Positions 27,767 to 36,874 of a stretch of 51,661 bases of DNA are shown here, piece after piece (position 1 is the stretch's first letter; each line of letters begins with the position of its first letter). Location of the stretch: the NCBI GenBank assembly GCA_944321085.1, contig CALUJY010000014.1, positions 1-51,661 of the forward strand. Direction: 5' to 3'. The notes under the pieces were generated by a model. It searched no databases. It was not told the DNA's origin and saw only the letters and a list, made by a program, of their open reading frames with translations. The stretch comes from an uncultured Barnesiella sp. GTDB lineage: Bacteria > Bacteroidota > Bacteroidia > Bacteroidales > Barnesiellaceae_A. Made by a program: the position numbers and the translations under genes.

Positions 27767-28447
27767 TTATAAATTTTCGTGTGCAAACTCCCCATTAATC
27801 CAAAATGTAGCTTCTGTGCCTGTAAAATGCAGAAGTACATAATTGGGGTCAGTAGCACCACCGGGAAAATGGTGGATGAACCATTCTTGCCACATTTCTT
27901 TACGTATAGCATCATTGGTAATAATTTCAACTATGCCACGCATTGACACTCCATCACCATAATGGTCATAACAAAGTCCAGCTTTGTTATTTTTACGGAA
28001 GTCATTTACTTTTACGGATGTGCTACTTGTTGCCATCCATATTTCATTAAAACCACGTGTCTTTATTTTAGACATTTGTACAGGACGCGGATAACCTTCT
28101 TCATCTATGGAAACCACTGTTACATTTTCGCATTGGGATAGCAAATTGGTGGCTTTTTCGGCTAATGTTCTCTTATCTTTTTCTCTCCACCGTTTCAGTT
28201 GAGGAAAATATTGTAACATTTGTTCTTTAGCCTGAACAGGAGTAAGATTCCACCCTGTTTCTTTGTTTATCTGGTCGGTAAACTGTAGGCAGAACTCTAT
28301 CATTTGGCTCATAGAGAAGTCTTGTGTAAATCTACCCTCCTTGTAACAATATATACAGAAGTCATTATTCTGACTTCCATCGGCATTTGTACCTTTGTTT
28401 ACATCCGAAAGAGGCATACCGCAACTTTGACAAAATTGTTTATCCAT
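27767..28447 (-). CDS. Zinc-ribbon plus pyridoxamine-phosphate-oxidase-fold protein
   Basis: 226 residues from Met 28447. The N-terminal zinc ribbon has four cysteines (C6, C9, C31, C34). The C-terminal half is a split-barrel flavin-binding domain of the PNPOx-like type (VVSIDEEGYPRPVQMSKI, then STSVKVNDFRKNNKAGLCYD). The longer frame to 28546 adds 33 mostly hydrophobic residues not expected for this family. Likely cofactor is FMN or F420-like; the reaction is unknown. Confidence 0.8.
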   Translation of the reverse strand: MDKQFCQSCGMPLSDVNKGTNADGSQNNDFCIYCYKEGRFTQDFSMSQMIEFCLQFTDQINKETGWNLTPVQAKEQMLQYFPQLKRWREKDKRTLAEKATNLLSQCENVTVVSIDEEGYPRPVQMSKIKTRGFNEIWMATSSTSVKVNDFRKNNKAGLCYDHYGDGVSMRGIVEIITNDAIRKEMWQEWFIHHFPGGATDPNYVLLHFTGTEATFWINGEFAHENL

Positions 28448-28546
28448 ATAATTCAGTATTATAAGTGATGCCATAAAGATATGAAAAAAGAGCAACCAAA
28501 ATACCATTTGATTACTCCTTTCTTCTAAATTTGAGCGATTTAACAA

Positions 28547-29257
28547 TTACAATTTGAATCCTCTGCTTTTTCTTGGCTCTTCTGTTGGTCTTCGTAAACT
28601 TTGCCGTAATTTATCAAACTGCTCTTTGAACCATTCTCCCATCTGTATCCTGTTTATAGTCAGTATAAGCTTACCGCTATCCATCGGATGTTTCTCAACC
28701 CTGAAAACATCGTTTTTGATATCAAACTTACGTCTGTGTTCTTCGGAATAAATTTTGCCACTACATTGTATGGCTTCTTTCTTTGTCAAGAGGCTTTCTA
28801 TCATGTCTTTGGTAAATCCGATAACAGCGCATAATTTTTCCATTCTCAACATTTCTTTGAACATTGGAAACCATCTGTGTGCCTTTTCAAGCAAGGTGTT
28901 CAGCCGAGAAATTTCCATGTCTTTGGCTTCAAGCTCTTGATTGTGTATTCCTTGAAGATTGCGTATCTGCTTGCCGTGCTGTTCCTGCATACGTTGCATT
29001 TGGGCTTTCAAGTCATCAATGCCCTTGTCCCGTTTGGCAATTTCCTGACGCAATTCGTCATTGGATTGCTCCAGTTTCTTCATTTTCCCGCTGCCGAAAA
29101 GAGAACCCACTCCGCTTGCTATGACAGTGGCAGCATCGGTAGCCGCGCTTTTGAGCTTGTCCGTGCGTATCTCCGATTTTACCTGATTGAATTCCAGCTC
29201 GGTAAGATTTACTTGTTGTTCCTCTTGTCGTTCGTACTGTGGAAGAAAAGTTTATTG
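28547..29257 (-). pseudogene. 3' fragment of a mobilization (MobV/Pre-type relaxase) gene
   Basis: The frame stays open from an in-frame stop near 29258-29260 to 28547 and encodes only the C-terminal part of a Bacteroides mobilization protein: an ERQEEQQVNLTE-type linker, LFGSGK, a coiled coil (about the next 90 residues, rich in Gln, Arg, Glu) and the conserved WFPMFKEMLRMEKLC, then CSGKIYSEEHRRKFD and WFKEQFDKLRQSLRRP. The N-terminal relaxase domain with its catalytic residues is absent, and no start codon fits the rest. The internal GTG at 29110 may still be used. It is a relic of a mobilizable element. Confidence 0.8.
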
Positions 29258-29507
29258 CAGAACCGTAAAGTCCCTTGTTTTGGTGAATGAGGCTCTGTAA
29301 AAGTGTAATGCCTCAACGCTCGCGGTGTAGTTACACGTATCGTTGCAGTTGCTCTATTGTCGTGTTAGCCATGCACTCGATAATTCCCCCTCTTGATGGG
29401 TGTATTGTGTGGTAACATTATGATTGTCGAGGTGAATTATTCTCTTTTAGTATTATTTATTTTGACATTTAGCGGCTTTTAATAATTCAAATTAATTATT
29501 TATTTTA

Positions 29508-29538
29508 TTGGGTAGGACGAATAAAAACTTTATTTTTG
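29508..29538 (+). promoter_or_regulatory. Promoter of the outer-membrane receptor-like gene
   Basis: TTG (29508-29510), a 20-nt spacer and TATTTTTG (29531-29538) form a full Bacteroidetes promoter. The leader is about 27 nt. The 29258-29571 gap otherwise holds AT-rich sequence next to the mobilization relic. Confidence 0.78.
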
Positions 29539-29571
29539 AATAAAAATTGCAGTTTCGTTAAGTAACAATCA

Positions 29572-31872
29572 ATGAAAAGGAGATTAAATTTTTTATTCTT
29601 GATGATACTATTATGTTCTATTGTATCATTTTCTCAAAATAATATAAGCGGTATTATTAAAAATACGCAAGGTGAAGCATTGGTTGGAGCATCTGTGATT
29701 GTTCGTTCTTGTCAAGATATACTCTTTCATAGAGAATGCGTTTCTAAGGAATCAGGAGTATTTGAATTACAGAATATTCCATCTGCAAGTTATAATATAG
29801 AGATTTCTTGTATGGGTTATTCCCAATATACATTAAATTTGGAATTATATGAGTCTGTCAGTCTTGGGAATATTATATTAAAAGAGAAAAACCAAAATCT
29901 AGACGAAGTTGTCGTTAAAGGAGATACAAGAATTGAAAAGTCTGATAAAGTAATACTGATTCCAACTGCATTGGAAAAGGAACATGCTGTCAATGGTTTC
30001 GATTTATTAAGTATCATGCAGATTCCTGATCTTGATATTTCTTCAGATGCCAAAAACATCTCAACGGTGACAGGTGGGGAAATAGTTGTTTGTATCAATG
30101 GTATGGAGGTTCAGCAAGAAGAATTATCTACGTTGCTGTCTAAGAATATTCAGAAAATAGAATATGTACGTACTCCAAGTGGAAAATATGTGGGGAAAGC
30201 AGGGATGATTAATATTACTATCAAACAAATTGATTTTGGCGGAAACTTATATTTGTCAGCTAATCAGGGATTGGTTTATAAAAATGGAGATTATACTGCT
30301 TTTACAGATTTTACAAAGAAGAAAATTACTTTTTCTCTTACAGCATCGGGAGGCTGGTCTCGTAATAGCAGCTATACGGAAGGTACAGAACAATTTAGAT
30401 TTGCAGATGGAAAGGAACTGTTGCGAAAAACAAACAATAATAATTCTTTGTGCAGGGAGAATAATCAAGCTATAAAATTCAAAATAGTTTCCATTGGCGA
30501 AAAATACAAGTTCAATTCATTCATTACCTTGACAAGGCAAGAACAGCCCGGTTCCAACTTTTCACAGAGTACATCGTACACTGGCAGTATAGAGACTATG
30601 GCTGAAAAAGATATTCATACTTCTGGGAAAAATTTATCACCATATTTATATGCAAATTATTCGATAAGCCTGCCAAATAACCAAGATTTGAATATAACAG
30701 GTGTTGCCTCTTGGGGGAAAAATGAATATTCAAGTCTATACAATGAAACAGGACAGGTTCCTATTGAGTCTGTTGTTGATGAGAATAATTATGGCATAAC
30801 AGGAAATATCGTCTATACTAAATCTTTTAAGAACAATATAGGGCTATCAATAAATTTGTATCACAATCATATGGCCTATAAAGATGTTTATAGCGGATCA
30901 TCAACAGGCATACAGAAGTTATCAACAGATGTTAGTCAGGGTGACGTACAGATTAGCCAATCTGGTAAACAGTACTTTTATTACGCATCAGTCGGATTGT
31001 CAAATTCAGCCATAATATTGAATGGTATCCATTATAATTATTGCCATCCAATAGCTTTTTATGGAGGCAATTTTGCCTTTAATAATAAACATTCTTTGAA
31101 TTTGAACGGGTATTATTCGCATACATTGTTTGAACCTTCTAATAAAAATTCTATGGTTGTACCTATATCTTTCTTTGAAAGCGTCAAGGGGAATCCCGAT
31201 ATTAAACCGTTGAGAGCTTTTGGTAATATTATTTCCTACAATGGTCAATGGGGAAATTTTTTGTTCAATGCATCTTATAACAGTTATATGTATTTTGACA
31301 ATATGGTACATTATTATTTCGCAGATAATGATAGAATATATAATACAATTGTAAATGATGGAGTGTTCTACGGAAATATGTTGACTGCCACATTCGCTTA
31401 TAAAGCCTTCGATGACAAGTTACGGTTGAGTGTAACAGCTATTGAAGAATATAACATGATCAGAGGAGAGATATACGATTTGTCTAAAAATATATTGAGA
31501 GCCCGGCTGTCTGTAACGTATCTTTGTGGCGACTGGATGATAAAGTTTAACTATCGAACTCCTTATAAGGCCCTTGACATCAGAATGCCTTATTTTGTAA
31601 CGAATCAATCGGTGTACGAACTTCAAGTTGGTTGGAATCATAAGGCATGGAGTGTAGAGGTAATGGTAAGGAATCCGTTTAATAAATATGACAAGAATCA
31701 TATCACCATGGATTACGGGTGCTACAAGGAAGATATGTGGAATTACAGCGAGCCGAATGGCTGTAATATCAGCCTAAAACTATCGTATAGTTTCAGTTAT
31801 GGCAAGAAGTCGGAACGGGGAGATGTGACAATAGAAAAATCGACAAAAAGCGCTATTATGAAAGGCTATTAG
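29572..31872 (+). CDS. TonB-receptor-like outer-membrane beta-barrel protein
   Basis: 766 residues, clearly AT-rich. A signal peptide (about 1-22) precedes a CarboxypepD_reg-like domain (about 24-105: ISGIIKNTQGEALVGASVIV, then YNIEISCMGYSQY), a plug-like region (LDEVVVKGD, then PSGKYVGKAGMINI) and a long C-terminal barrel. It is shorter than SusC receptors and fits the outer-membrane-beta-barrel (OMP_b-brl) family. No TonB box or SusD partner is evident, so the substrate is unknown. It sits between two mobilization-gene remnants. Confidence 0.82.
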   Translation: MKRRLNFLFLMILLCSIVSFSQNNISGIIKNTQGEALVGASVIVRSCQDILFHRECVSKESGVFELQNIPSASYNIEISCMGYSQYTLNLELYESVSLGNIILKEKNQNLDEVVVKGDTRIEKSDKVILIPTALEKEHAVNGFDLLSIMQIPDLDISSDAKNISTVTGGEIVVCINGMEVQQEELSTLLSKNIQKIEYVRTPSGKYVGKAGMINITIKQIDFGGNLYLSANQGLVYKNGDYTAFTDFTKKKITFSLTASGGWSRNSSYTEGTEQFRFADGKELLRKTNNNNSLCRENNQAIKFKIVSIGEKYKFNSFITLTRQEQPGSNFSQSTSYTGSIETMAEKDIHTSGKNLSPYLYANYSISLPNNQDLNITGVASWGKNEYSSLYNETGQVPIESVVDENNYGITGNIVYTKSFKNNIGLSINLYHNHMAYKDVYSGSSTGIQKLSTDVSQGDVQISQSGKQYFYYASVGLSNSAIILNGIHYNYCHPIAFYGGNFAFNNKHSLNLNGYYSHTLFEPSNKNSMVVPISFFESVKGNPDIKPLRAFGNIISYNGQWGNFLFNASYNSYMYFDNMVHYYFADNDRIYNTIVNDGVFYGNMLTATFAYKAFDDKLRLSVTAIEEYNMIRGEIYDLSKNILRARLSVTYLCGDWMIKFNYRTPYKALDIRMPYFVTNQSVYELQVGWNHKAWSVEVMVRNPFNKYDKNHITMDYGCYKEDMWNYSEPNGCNISLKLSYSFSYGKKSERGDVTIEKSTKSAIMKGY

Positions 31873-31888
31873 TGTAAGAAGAACTATT

Positions 31889-31945
31889 TGTATTCCTTGA
31901 AGATTGCGTATCTGCCTGCCGTGCTGTTCCTGTATTTGCCGCGCC
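31889..31945 (-). pseudogene. Second mobilization-gene remnant (coiled-coil segment)
   Basis: A 44-nt stretch (31889-31932) matches 28944-28987 with one mismatch. Read on the minus strand it encodes IQEQHGRQIRNLQGIQ, a variant of MQEQHGKQIRNLQGIH in the larger fragment. Both are on the same strand, and the receptor-like gene lies between them. The remnant is too short to be functional. Confidence 0.75.
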
Positions 31946-31975
31946 ATGATTTATGCTGTCGTGTGTTATCAGTGG

Positions 31976-32950
31976 TCATTCCTTAAATGACTTATACATG
32001 ACGAAATTTGTAAGTTTCAGTCTGTTGGCTTTCTGTCTCTGAGTTTTTATAACTGTGTATCCTTTTTTCTCAAAAAACGGTCGTGCCGTTAGGCTTGCTT
32101 CTGTGGTTATTTTTGTAACTCTAAATTGTTGGGCAATATGTTCTACCTCGTGAAGAAGTTGGGTGGCTATGCCTTTTCCTTGCCAATCTTTGTGTACGAA
32201 CAAAGAGTGTAAATATCCCTCTTCGTTCATTGACGAGAAGCCTATCATGCAGTCATTGTCATCGAATGCTCCTATAAATATAAAGCGATTTTGGGATAGC
32301 AGATTTTTCAGCTTTATACTGTCGATACAGGATGCCCAGTCTTTCACTTCTTCCTTAGAGTAGTCCCGAATATTGATATTTAGCACGGTAGAGCGAAATA
32401 GATTTTGCATTTCGGGAATGTCTCTTTCTTCGAGAGAACGCATCTTGTATTTAGGCTTTGGTTCTTCGATTTTCTTTACCATAATATACTCATCTATGGT
32501 TTCTTTTGTAATTGTAAACCCAAGTTTGAGGTACATATCGACTGCATAATTGGCCTTTTGCACCGAAAGCGATATTTGACGGTAACCTTTCTCTTGCAGT
32601 TCTTCGATTATTGTTTTCATCAGTCGGTGGCCGATGCCTTTGTTTCGATATTCTTTGTATAGAGATATGGAAAGCGATGGGGTAGTGTCATCTACATGAC
32701 CATAGTCGTGCATAATTCTTGTCCATACTGCTCCTATAACCTTGCCATTATAATCTGCTACCAAGCAATAGTCATCCTTTTTCGTACCGAAGTCTTCGAT
32801 GTATATTTTTAGTTCCGGTAAATCAATCACCTCCCGAGGAGGAGCTTCTACACCTTCGGGGATGAAGATTGCCTCATAAAGAAAATCTCTCAGTAAAGGA
32901 GTTTCGTCGGGCTTTAATGCGCGTATTATGTATGGCATTGCTTTATCCAT
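31976..32950 (-). CDS. Tandem GNAT N-acetyltransferase (two domains)
   Basis: 324 residues. Two GNAT domains are visible, about 1-155 and 165-324. The first has YNGKVIGAVWTRI and YRNKGIGHRLMKTIIEEL (the acetyl-CoA pyrophosphate loop, Q/RxxGxG/A). The second has HKDWQGKGIATQLLHEVEHIAQ and an RPFFEKKGYTVIKTQ end. Acceptor substrates are unknown; antibiotic or amino-acid acetylation cannot be told. It is in the AT-rich accessory block. Confidence 0.85.
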   Translation of the reverse strand: MDKAMPYIIRALKPDETPLLRDFLYEAIFIPEGVEAPPREVIDLPELKIYIEDFGTKKDDYCLVADYNGKVIGAVWTRIMHDYGHVDDTTPSLSISLYKEYRNKGIGHRLMKTIIEELQEKGYRQISLSVQKANYAVDMYLKLGFTITKETIDEYIMVKKIEEPKPKYKMRSLEERDIPEMQNLFRSTVLNINIRDYSKEEVKDWASCIDSIKLKNLLSQNRFIFIGAFDDNDCMIGFSSMNEEGYLHSLFVHKDWQGKGIATQLLHEVEHIAQQFRVTKITTEASLTARPFFEKKGYTVIKTQRQKANRLKLTNFVMYKSFKE

Positions 32951-33076
32951 GTTGCTTTATGAGGTATTAAAGATGCAAAAAAAGGAGTTGTAATTTGTGT
33001 TGGAGAGGTTGAATGGTTATTTAGTTTCATTTCTCCCAAAAATGATGCTATGAAAAGAAATATTCTCATGGTGTCT

Positions 33077-33643
33077 TTATAATCGGCCGTTGTCGTTCCA
33101 TTCGCCGTAAAGGATGCCTTTGCGCGTGTTCTCAATAAATTTGTCCAGTCGTTTCCTGAAAAGTTCCGGTTGTTGTTTTTTTATTTGTATGGTATCTATT
33201 CTTACGCGTTTGTAAAGTTCCGGTAGTTGGCAGAAGTTTTTCCATACTGTGGGGTCGGATTGCAATTCATGTAGAATATCGGGGTCAATGGTAAAGCCGG
33301 CGTCTGTCATGTTTGGCAATAAGGATCTTCCAGCGTCGGTCATCAGTCCCATCCGTTCCATCCTGCGACAGCGCTCCTTGTTCAGCTCCGACCATTTGCT
33401 ACGTGATTTTCGAGGACAGAGCTTTTGAGCAGTCACCCCATCGGAAATTTTTTTAGTGGTGCTGTCTATCCAACCGAAGCAAAGAGCTTCTTCCACTGCA
33501 TCGACATACCAAAAGGTGCAGTTATCAGTGGGTCTGCCGCGTTTTACCACTACCCAGCATTCTGTCTCCTTGTCGTGGTTTTGCATCAGCCATTCCCTTA
33601 ATTCCGACCTCGATTTAGCATTCAGCAAATTATTTATTTTCAT
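33077..33643 (-). CDS. YdeI/OmpD-associated family protein
   Basis: 188 residues with FWYVDAVEEALCFGWIDSTTKK near 43-64 and CPRKSRSKWSELNKERCRRMERMGLMT, the defining segments of the YdeI (OmdA) family. Roles in resisting cationic peptides have been described for some members; here function is unproven. It is driven by the promoter inside repeat copy B. Confidence 0.85.
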   Translation of the reverse strand: MKINNLLNAKSRSELREWLMQNHDKETECWVVVKRGRPTDNCTFWYVDAVEEALCFGWIDSTTKKISDGVTAQKLCPRKSRSKWSELNKERCRRMERMGLMTDAGRSLLPNMTDAGFTIDPDILHELQSDPTVWKNFCQLPELYKRVRIDTIQIKKQQPELFRKRLDKFIENTRKGILYGEWNDNGRL

Positions 33644-33671
33644 ATACGGTTGTCTGCTTTTGTCTGTCTCT

Positions 33672-33770
33672 CATATTACAAAGATAGCGAAAGGCGAGTG
33701 CCGAGACAACCGGAAACAAAGTTTTCGGTTTGGCTATGCCGAGCCGCATCCTATCTTATTCAAAGATACG
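33672..33770 (-). repeat. Promoter-bearing dispersed repeat, copy B
   Basis: Homologous to 23490-23590. CAAAGATA boxes begin at 33679 and 33761 (82 bp apart, 83 in copy A). On the minus strand TTG (33707-33709), a 20-nt spacer and TATCTTTG (33679-33686) form the promoter of the YdeI-like gene, about 36 nt upstream of its start. An internal stem, AACCGGAAAC/GTTTTCGGTT (one mismatch), is present. The rest of the 33644-34220 gap holds the hairpin at 33999-34036 and the tRNA-His promoter. Confidence 0.72.
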
Positions 33771-33998
33771 CATTATATGTAATTCGCGGCGATATTCTAT
33801 TGTATTATCCAACTAATTAGAAAAAGGCTTTTCATATAAGTATGTAAGGTATTATTGTATTTGTGTTACTTATAAATTGTTGTCTGTTATTGGGTTCCAC
33901 AAAGTTGCTCGTATATATTATATAACAGTGTTTTACATGGATTTTCCATATTACTTCCGTGTATATATTTATCTTGTTGCTGCCAATTGTTACATTCA

Positions 33999-34036
33999 AA
34001 CGCGGAGCGTTGTATTTGTTCGTAACACTCCGTGTT
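33999..34036. other. Imperfect hairpin of unknown role
   Basis: AACGCGGAGCGTT (33999-34011) and AACACTCCGTGTT (34024-34036) pair except for two G-T or A-C type positions, with a 12-nt loop. No gene ends just before it. It may be a terminator or part of a small RNA. Confidence 0.35.
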
Positions 34037-34174
34037 ATAAATATTAGTGGTTGGTTGAATGTGTTCTATTTTTCTTTATATGGGGATAATGAGTAGAATG
34101 TAGCCTATTGTGGAGGCGAAGATGTAGCCTGTATGATTAGGTAAAAGAATTTTGTGAAAAATGCGGGAGAAAGT

Positions 34175-34205
34175 TTGGAGAATACGAAAAAAGCAGTTAC
34201 CTTTG
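34175..34205 (+). promoter_or_regulatory. tRNA-His promoter
   Basis: TTG (34175-34177), a 20-nt spacer and TACCTTTG (34198-34205) lie 15 nt upstream of the tRNA-His 5' end. Confidence 0.8.
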
Positions 34206-34220
34206 CATCGCTTTTGAAAT

Positions 34221-34294
34221 GGTGGATGTAGCTCAGTGGTTAGAGCACCGGATTGTGGTTCCGGGTGTCGTGGGTTCGACTCCCATCTTCCACC
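34221..34294 (+). tRNA. tRNA-His (GTG anticodon)
   Basis: Acceptor stem GTGGATG/CTTCCAC with one T-T mismatch, the extra G at position -1 (34221) paired with C73 as in histidine tRNAs, anticodon loop ATTGTGGTT (GUG) and T loop TTCGACT. Confidence 0.93.
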
Positions 34295-34307
34295 CTTTTA
34301 TTGATTG

Positions 34308-34338
34308 AGAGCATTGCATGAGCAATGCTCTTTTTTTG
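34308..34338 (+). terminator. Terminator after tRNA-His
   Basis: Perfect 10-bp stem AGAGCATTGC/GCAATGCTCT (34308-34317, 34322-34331) with a 4-nt loop and a run of seven T. Confidence 0.9.
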
Positions 34339-34465
34339 TTGTCCTGTGAGGGGACTTGTTTGTCGACAAAGTCTGTTTGTGCCGTTTGCCTTGGGGGTGG
34401 CGCAAGTGTAATGTTTAGTCTCTCTTTGTCGTGTTTGAGATCTGTTGATAGGGGCGAACGTTTCT

Positions 34466-34680
34466 GAGTATTTTTGTCTTTGTTAGGGATACTGTATGTG
34501 TCGGATGCTGTGTTGACAGAGACGATACGATTCGGAAGGGTTGTTTATTGGGAGGCTTTGCTCGTCGTTTTGCAGGGGTGCTGTATGCGTTTGACGCTAT
34601 GTAGACAGAAACAATATGTTGCGGAGTATTTTTTGTCTCTGCTCGTTTGCAGAGATGCTGCATTTCCTGTATTTATTTGG
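34466..34680. repeat. Degenerate tandem repeat, about 75-85 bp units
   Basis: Three diverged units begin near 34466, 34551 and 34624. Shared words include GAGTATTTTTTGTCT-like, GCTCGTyGTTTTGCAG-like, GGGnTrCTGTATGyG and TGTnGACAGArACrATA. Neither strand has a believable gene across the 34339-34825 gap; small frames there are not supported. Confidence 0.55.
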
Positions 34681-34825
34681 TTAGCTACGTTGCTTTGCTT
34701 TTGAGTACTTGCTTGTCGGAGGCCTCAACAAGTGTAGCATGCGGCAGGGTATAGGTTCCTGTGTGGCGGTTCATGGGCGGTTTGCTGGGAAGGAGTTGTT
34801 TATTGTAGGTCGTAAAAAGTAAGAG

Positions 34826-34848
34826 CGGTTATCCTGTCGGGATAACCG
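34826..34848 (-). terminator. Terminator after tRNA-Lys
   Basis: A 9-bp stem CGGTTATCC/GGATAACCG (34826-34834, 34840-34848) with a 5-nt loop lies 13 nt beyond the 3' end of the minus-strand tRNA-Lys, followed in that direction by CTTACTTTTTA. Confidence 0.75.
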
Positions 34849-34861
34849 ATCTTTGTTTCTG

Positions 34862-34934
34862 TGATCCGCCTGGGGCTCGAACCCAGGACCCCAACATTAA
34901 AAGTGTTGTGCTCTACCAGCTGAGCTAGCGAATC
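34862..34934 (-). tRNA. tRNA-Lys (TTT anticodon)
   Basis: 73 nt. Acceptor GATTCGC/GCGGATC (one G-T), anticodon loop CTTTTAA (UUU), T arm CTGGG-TTCGAGC-CCCAG. Its promoter on the minus strand is TTG (34991-34993), a 19-nt spacer and TACCTTTG (34964-34971). Confidence 0.94.
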
Positions 34935-35034
34935 ATCAGTAATGCCTTTCTCTAAAAGCGTTGCAAAGGTATTGTTTATATTTAAAACTGCAAAATTATG
35001 GCGTGATTTATTTTGTTAATGAATATTAATTGCC

Positions 35035-36153
35035 TCATTTTTCGCTATTTCCCGTATTGTTTGCTTTGTCGTCGTCGGGCGGGACTATGTAGCGATGGTA
35101 GTATGAGAGTAGCAGTGACGTGAGTGGCAGGGCTATTATCATGCCTATTACGCCCAATAGTGAACCCCATATCGAGAGGGATAGCAGGATAATGGCGGGG
35201 TTGAGACCGGTGGCATTGCCCATAATACGGGGTACCAAGAATCCGTCTTGTATTATTTGTACGGTGAGATATACGGCGGTTGTGCTTATGGCAAGCAGCC
35301 AAAAGTTACTTCCCGTATCGGCTGCGCCTATTATGCAGAGTAGGGCGGCGGGGATGTAGCTGAGTATCTGCATGTAGGGTATCATATTGAGTAGGCCTAC
35401 GAGTAGTCCCAGCGGTATGGCCATGGGCAGGCCTACGATGAGGAACCCTATGCAGTGCAGTACACCTACGATACTTGCCACGAGGGCTTGTCCGCGAAAG
35501 TAACGGTTCATGCTTTCTTTTACGTCATTTCCTATGCTGAATATCGGTTTACGGTATTTGTGGGGGATGAGGCGGCTGAATCCGCTGATAATTTTGTCGT
35601 AATCGAGCAGGATGAAGAATACGTATAGCAGGACAATTCCCCAGCTAATGATGGTGATGAGGCCATGTACCGATGAGGAGAGTAGGTTGTAGGCTTGCGT
35701 GAATACGTTGCGGCCTAATTCGCTCCATTGTTCGCGACTGAGTAGTGCGCTTATGTTTTCGAGTGATATATATTTTTTGATGGTGTTTTGAAGTTCTTGT
35801 GGGAGGAAAGGGATATCGCTTGTGGAGCTTACGTAGACCGATGCGAGCTGGTAGAGGTGTTGTGTTTCGTTGGCAATCATGGGAGCAATTAGTGCGATGA
35901 TGGCAGCCAATATTATCGTTATTTCTGTAAGGGTCAGAATGATGGACACAATACGTTTGCGCAGTCGCATGATGCGTTGGTTCCACTCTACTACGGGGTT
36001 TATCATATAGGCTATGAGCCATGCTACGAAGAATGGCAGCAACACGCCTTTGAGCCGGTTTATGAGCAGGAGGATGCCTGTAATGATGAGGAGGACGATG
36101 ATTATGCGTACGACGCGGTCGAACGTGAATGGTCGCTTGAAGTAGTCTATCAT
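35035..36153 (-). CDS. AI-2E-family (PerM-type) membrane transporter
   Basis: 372 residues with about eight hydrophobic segments. The N-terminus IIIVLLIITGILLLINRLKGVLLPFFVAWLIAYMINP and the C-terminal block (PMAIPLGLLVGLLNMIPYMQ, then LVPRIMGNATGLNPAIILLSLSIWGSLLGVIGMIIALP) are typical of the TqsA/YhhT family, proposed exporters of AI-2 or other small molecules. The substrate here is unknown. It lies 57 bp after tdk on the same strand. Confidence 0.9.
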   Translation of the reverse strand: MIDYFKRPFTFDRVVRIIIVLLIITGILLLINRLKGVLLPFFVAWLIAYMINPVVEWNQRIMRLRKRIVSIILTLTEITIILAAIIALIAPMIANETQHLYQLASVYVSSTSDIPFLPQELQNTIKKYISLENISALLSREQWSELGRNVFTQAYNLLSSSVHGLITIISWGIVLLYVFFILLDYDKIISGFSRLIPHKYRKPIFSIGNDVKESMNRYFRGQALVASIVGVLHCIGFLIVGLPMAIPLGLLVGLLNMIPYMQILSYIPAALLCIIGAADTGSNFWLLAISTTAVYLTVQIIQDGFLVPRIMGNATGLNPAIILLSLSIWGSLLGVIGMIIALPLTSLLLSYYHRYIVPPDDDKANNTGNSEK

Positions 36154-36210
36154 TGTTGCGATGCCGTTGATTTTTTGTTATTTTTTGGGGGCGTGTGTGT
36201 TTGTTTGCAG

Positions 36211-36831
36211 TTATGTGTTTTGTGTGTCGTGCTCGGTTTCTTTCTCTTTCTCTTTCTCTTTTTCGTGTTTGAGGTAGCATTTGCGACAGAGGGGTTGGTA
36301 TTCGTTTCTTTCGCCCAAGAGTACGCGGCGGTCGCTGTCGACAAGTCGGTAGGAGTAGTTGGCTATGTGGCCGCACTCGACGCAGATGGCGTGTACTTTG
36401 GTTACGTCGTCGGCGATGGAGAGCAGGGCGGGCATGGGGCCGAAGGGTACGCGGCGGAAGTCCATGTCTAATCCTGCTACGATGACGCGGGTGCCGTTAT
36501 TGGCGAGTTCGCTGCATACTTCGATGATGCCATCGTCGAAGAATTGGGCTTCGTCTATACCTACGACGTCTACGTCGCTTGTCATGAGCAGTATGCTATG
36601 CGAGTTGTCTACCGGCGTGGAGTGTATGGCGTTGCTGTCGTGCGATACGATGTCTTCTTCTGAGTATCGTTTGTCGATAGCGGGTTTGAATATTTCGACC
36701 CGTTGACGGGCTATTTTGGCGCGTTTGAGGCGGCGTATCAGTTCTTCGGTTTTGCCTGAGAACATCGAGCCGCATATTACTTCGATACATCCTCTACGGC
36801 TGGTCTCGTAGTTGTTTTCGTTGAATATCAT
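36211..36831 (-). CDS. tdk: Thymidine kinase
   Basis: 206 residues, type II thymidine kinase of nucleotide salvage. GSMFSGKT (21-28) is the P-loop, DEAQFFDD the metal/substrate motif, and the CVECG and CRKC pairs bind structural zinc. The last 20 residues form a Lys-Glu repeat tail (KEKEKEKE) encoded by a CTTTCT-type hexanucleotide tandem repeat at 36239-36265, absent from standard TDKs. Confidence 0.95.
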   Translation of the reverse strand: MIFNENNYETSRRGCIEVICGSMFSGKTEELIRRLKRAKIARQRVEIFKPAIDKRYSEEDIVSHDSNAIHSTPVDNSHSILLMTSDVDVVGIDEAQFFDDGIIEVCSELANNGTRVIVAGLDMDFRRVPFGPMPALLSIADDVTKVHAICVECGHIANYSYRLVDSDRRVLLGERNEYQPLCRKCYLKHEKEKEKEKETEHDTQNT

Positions 36832-36874
36832 TGTTGTTGTTGACTGTTGTCGGTTTGTGTTGCCTTGGCGGCTG

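Noticed and set aside
34415..34704. Small frames on both strands between tRNA-His and tRNA-Lys
   Set aside because: They overlap the degenerate tandem repeat, have no signal or motif, and oppose each other.
35977..36471. 164-residue plus-strand frame
   Set aside because: Antisense shadow of the AI-2E-type and tdk genes, made of low-complexity valine/glutamate-rich sequence.
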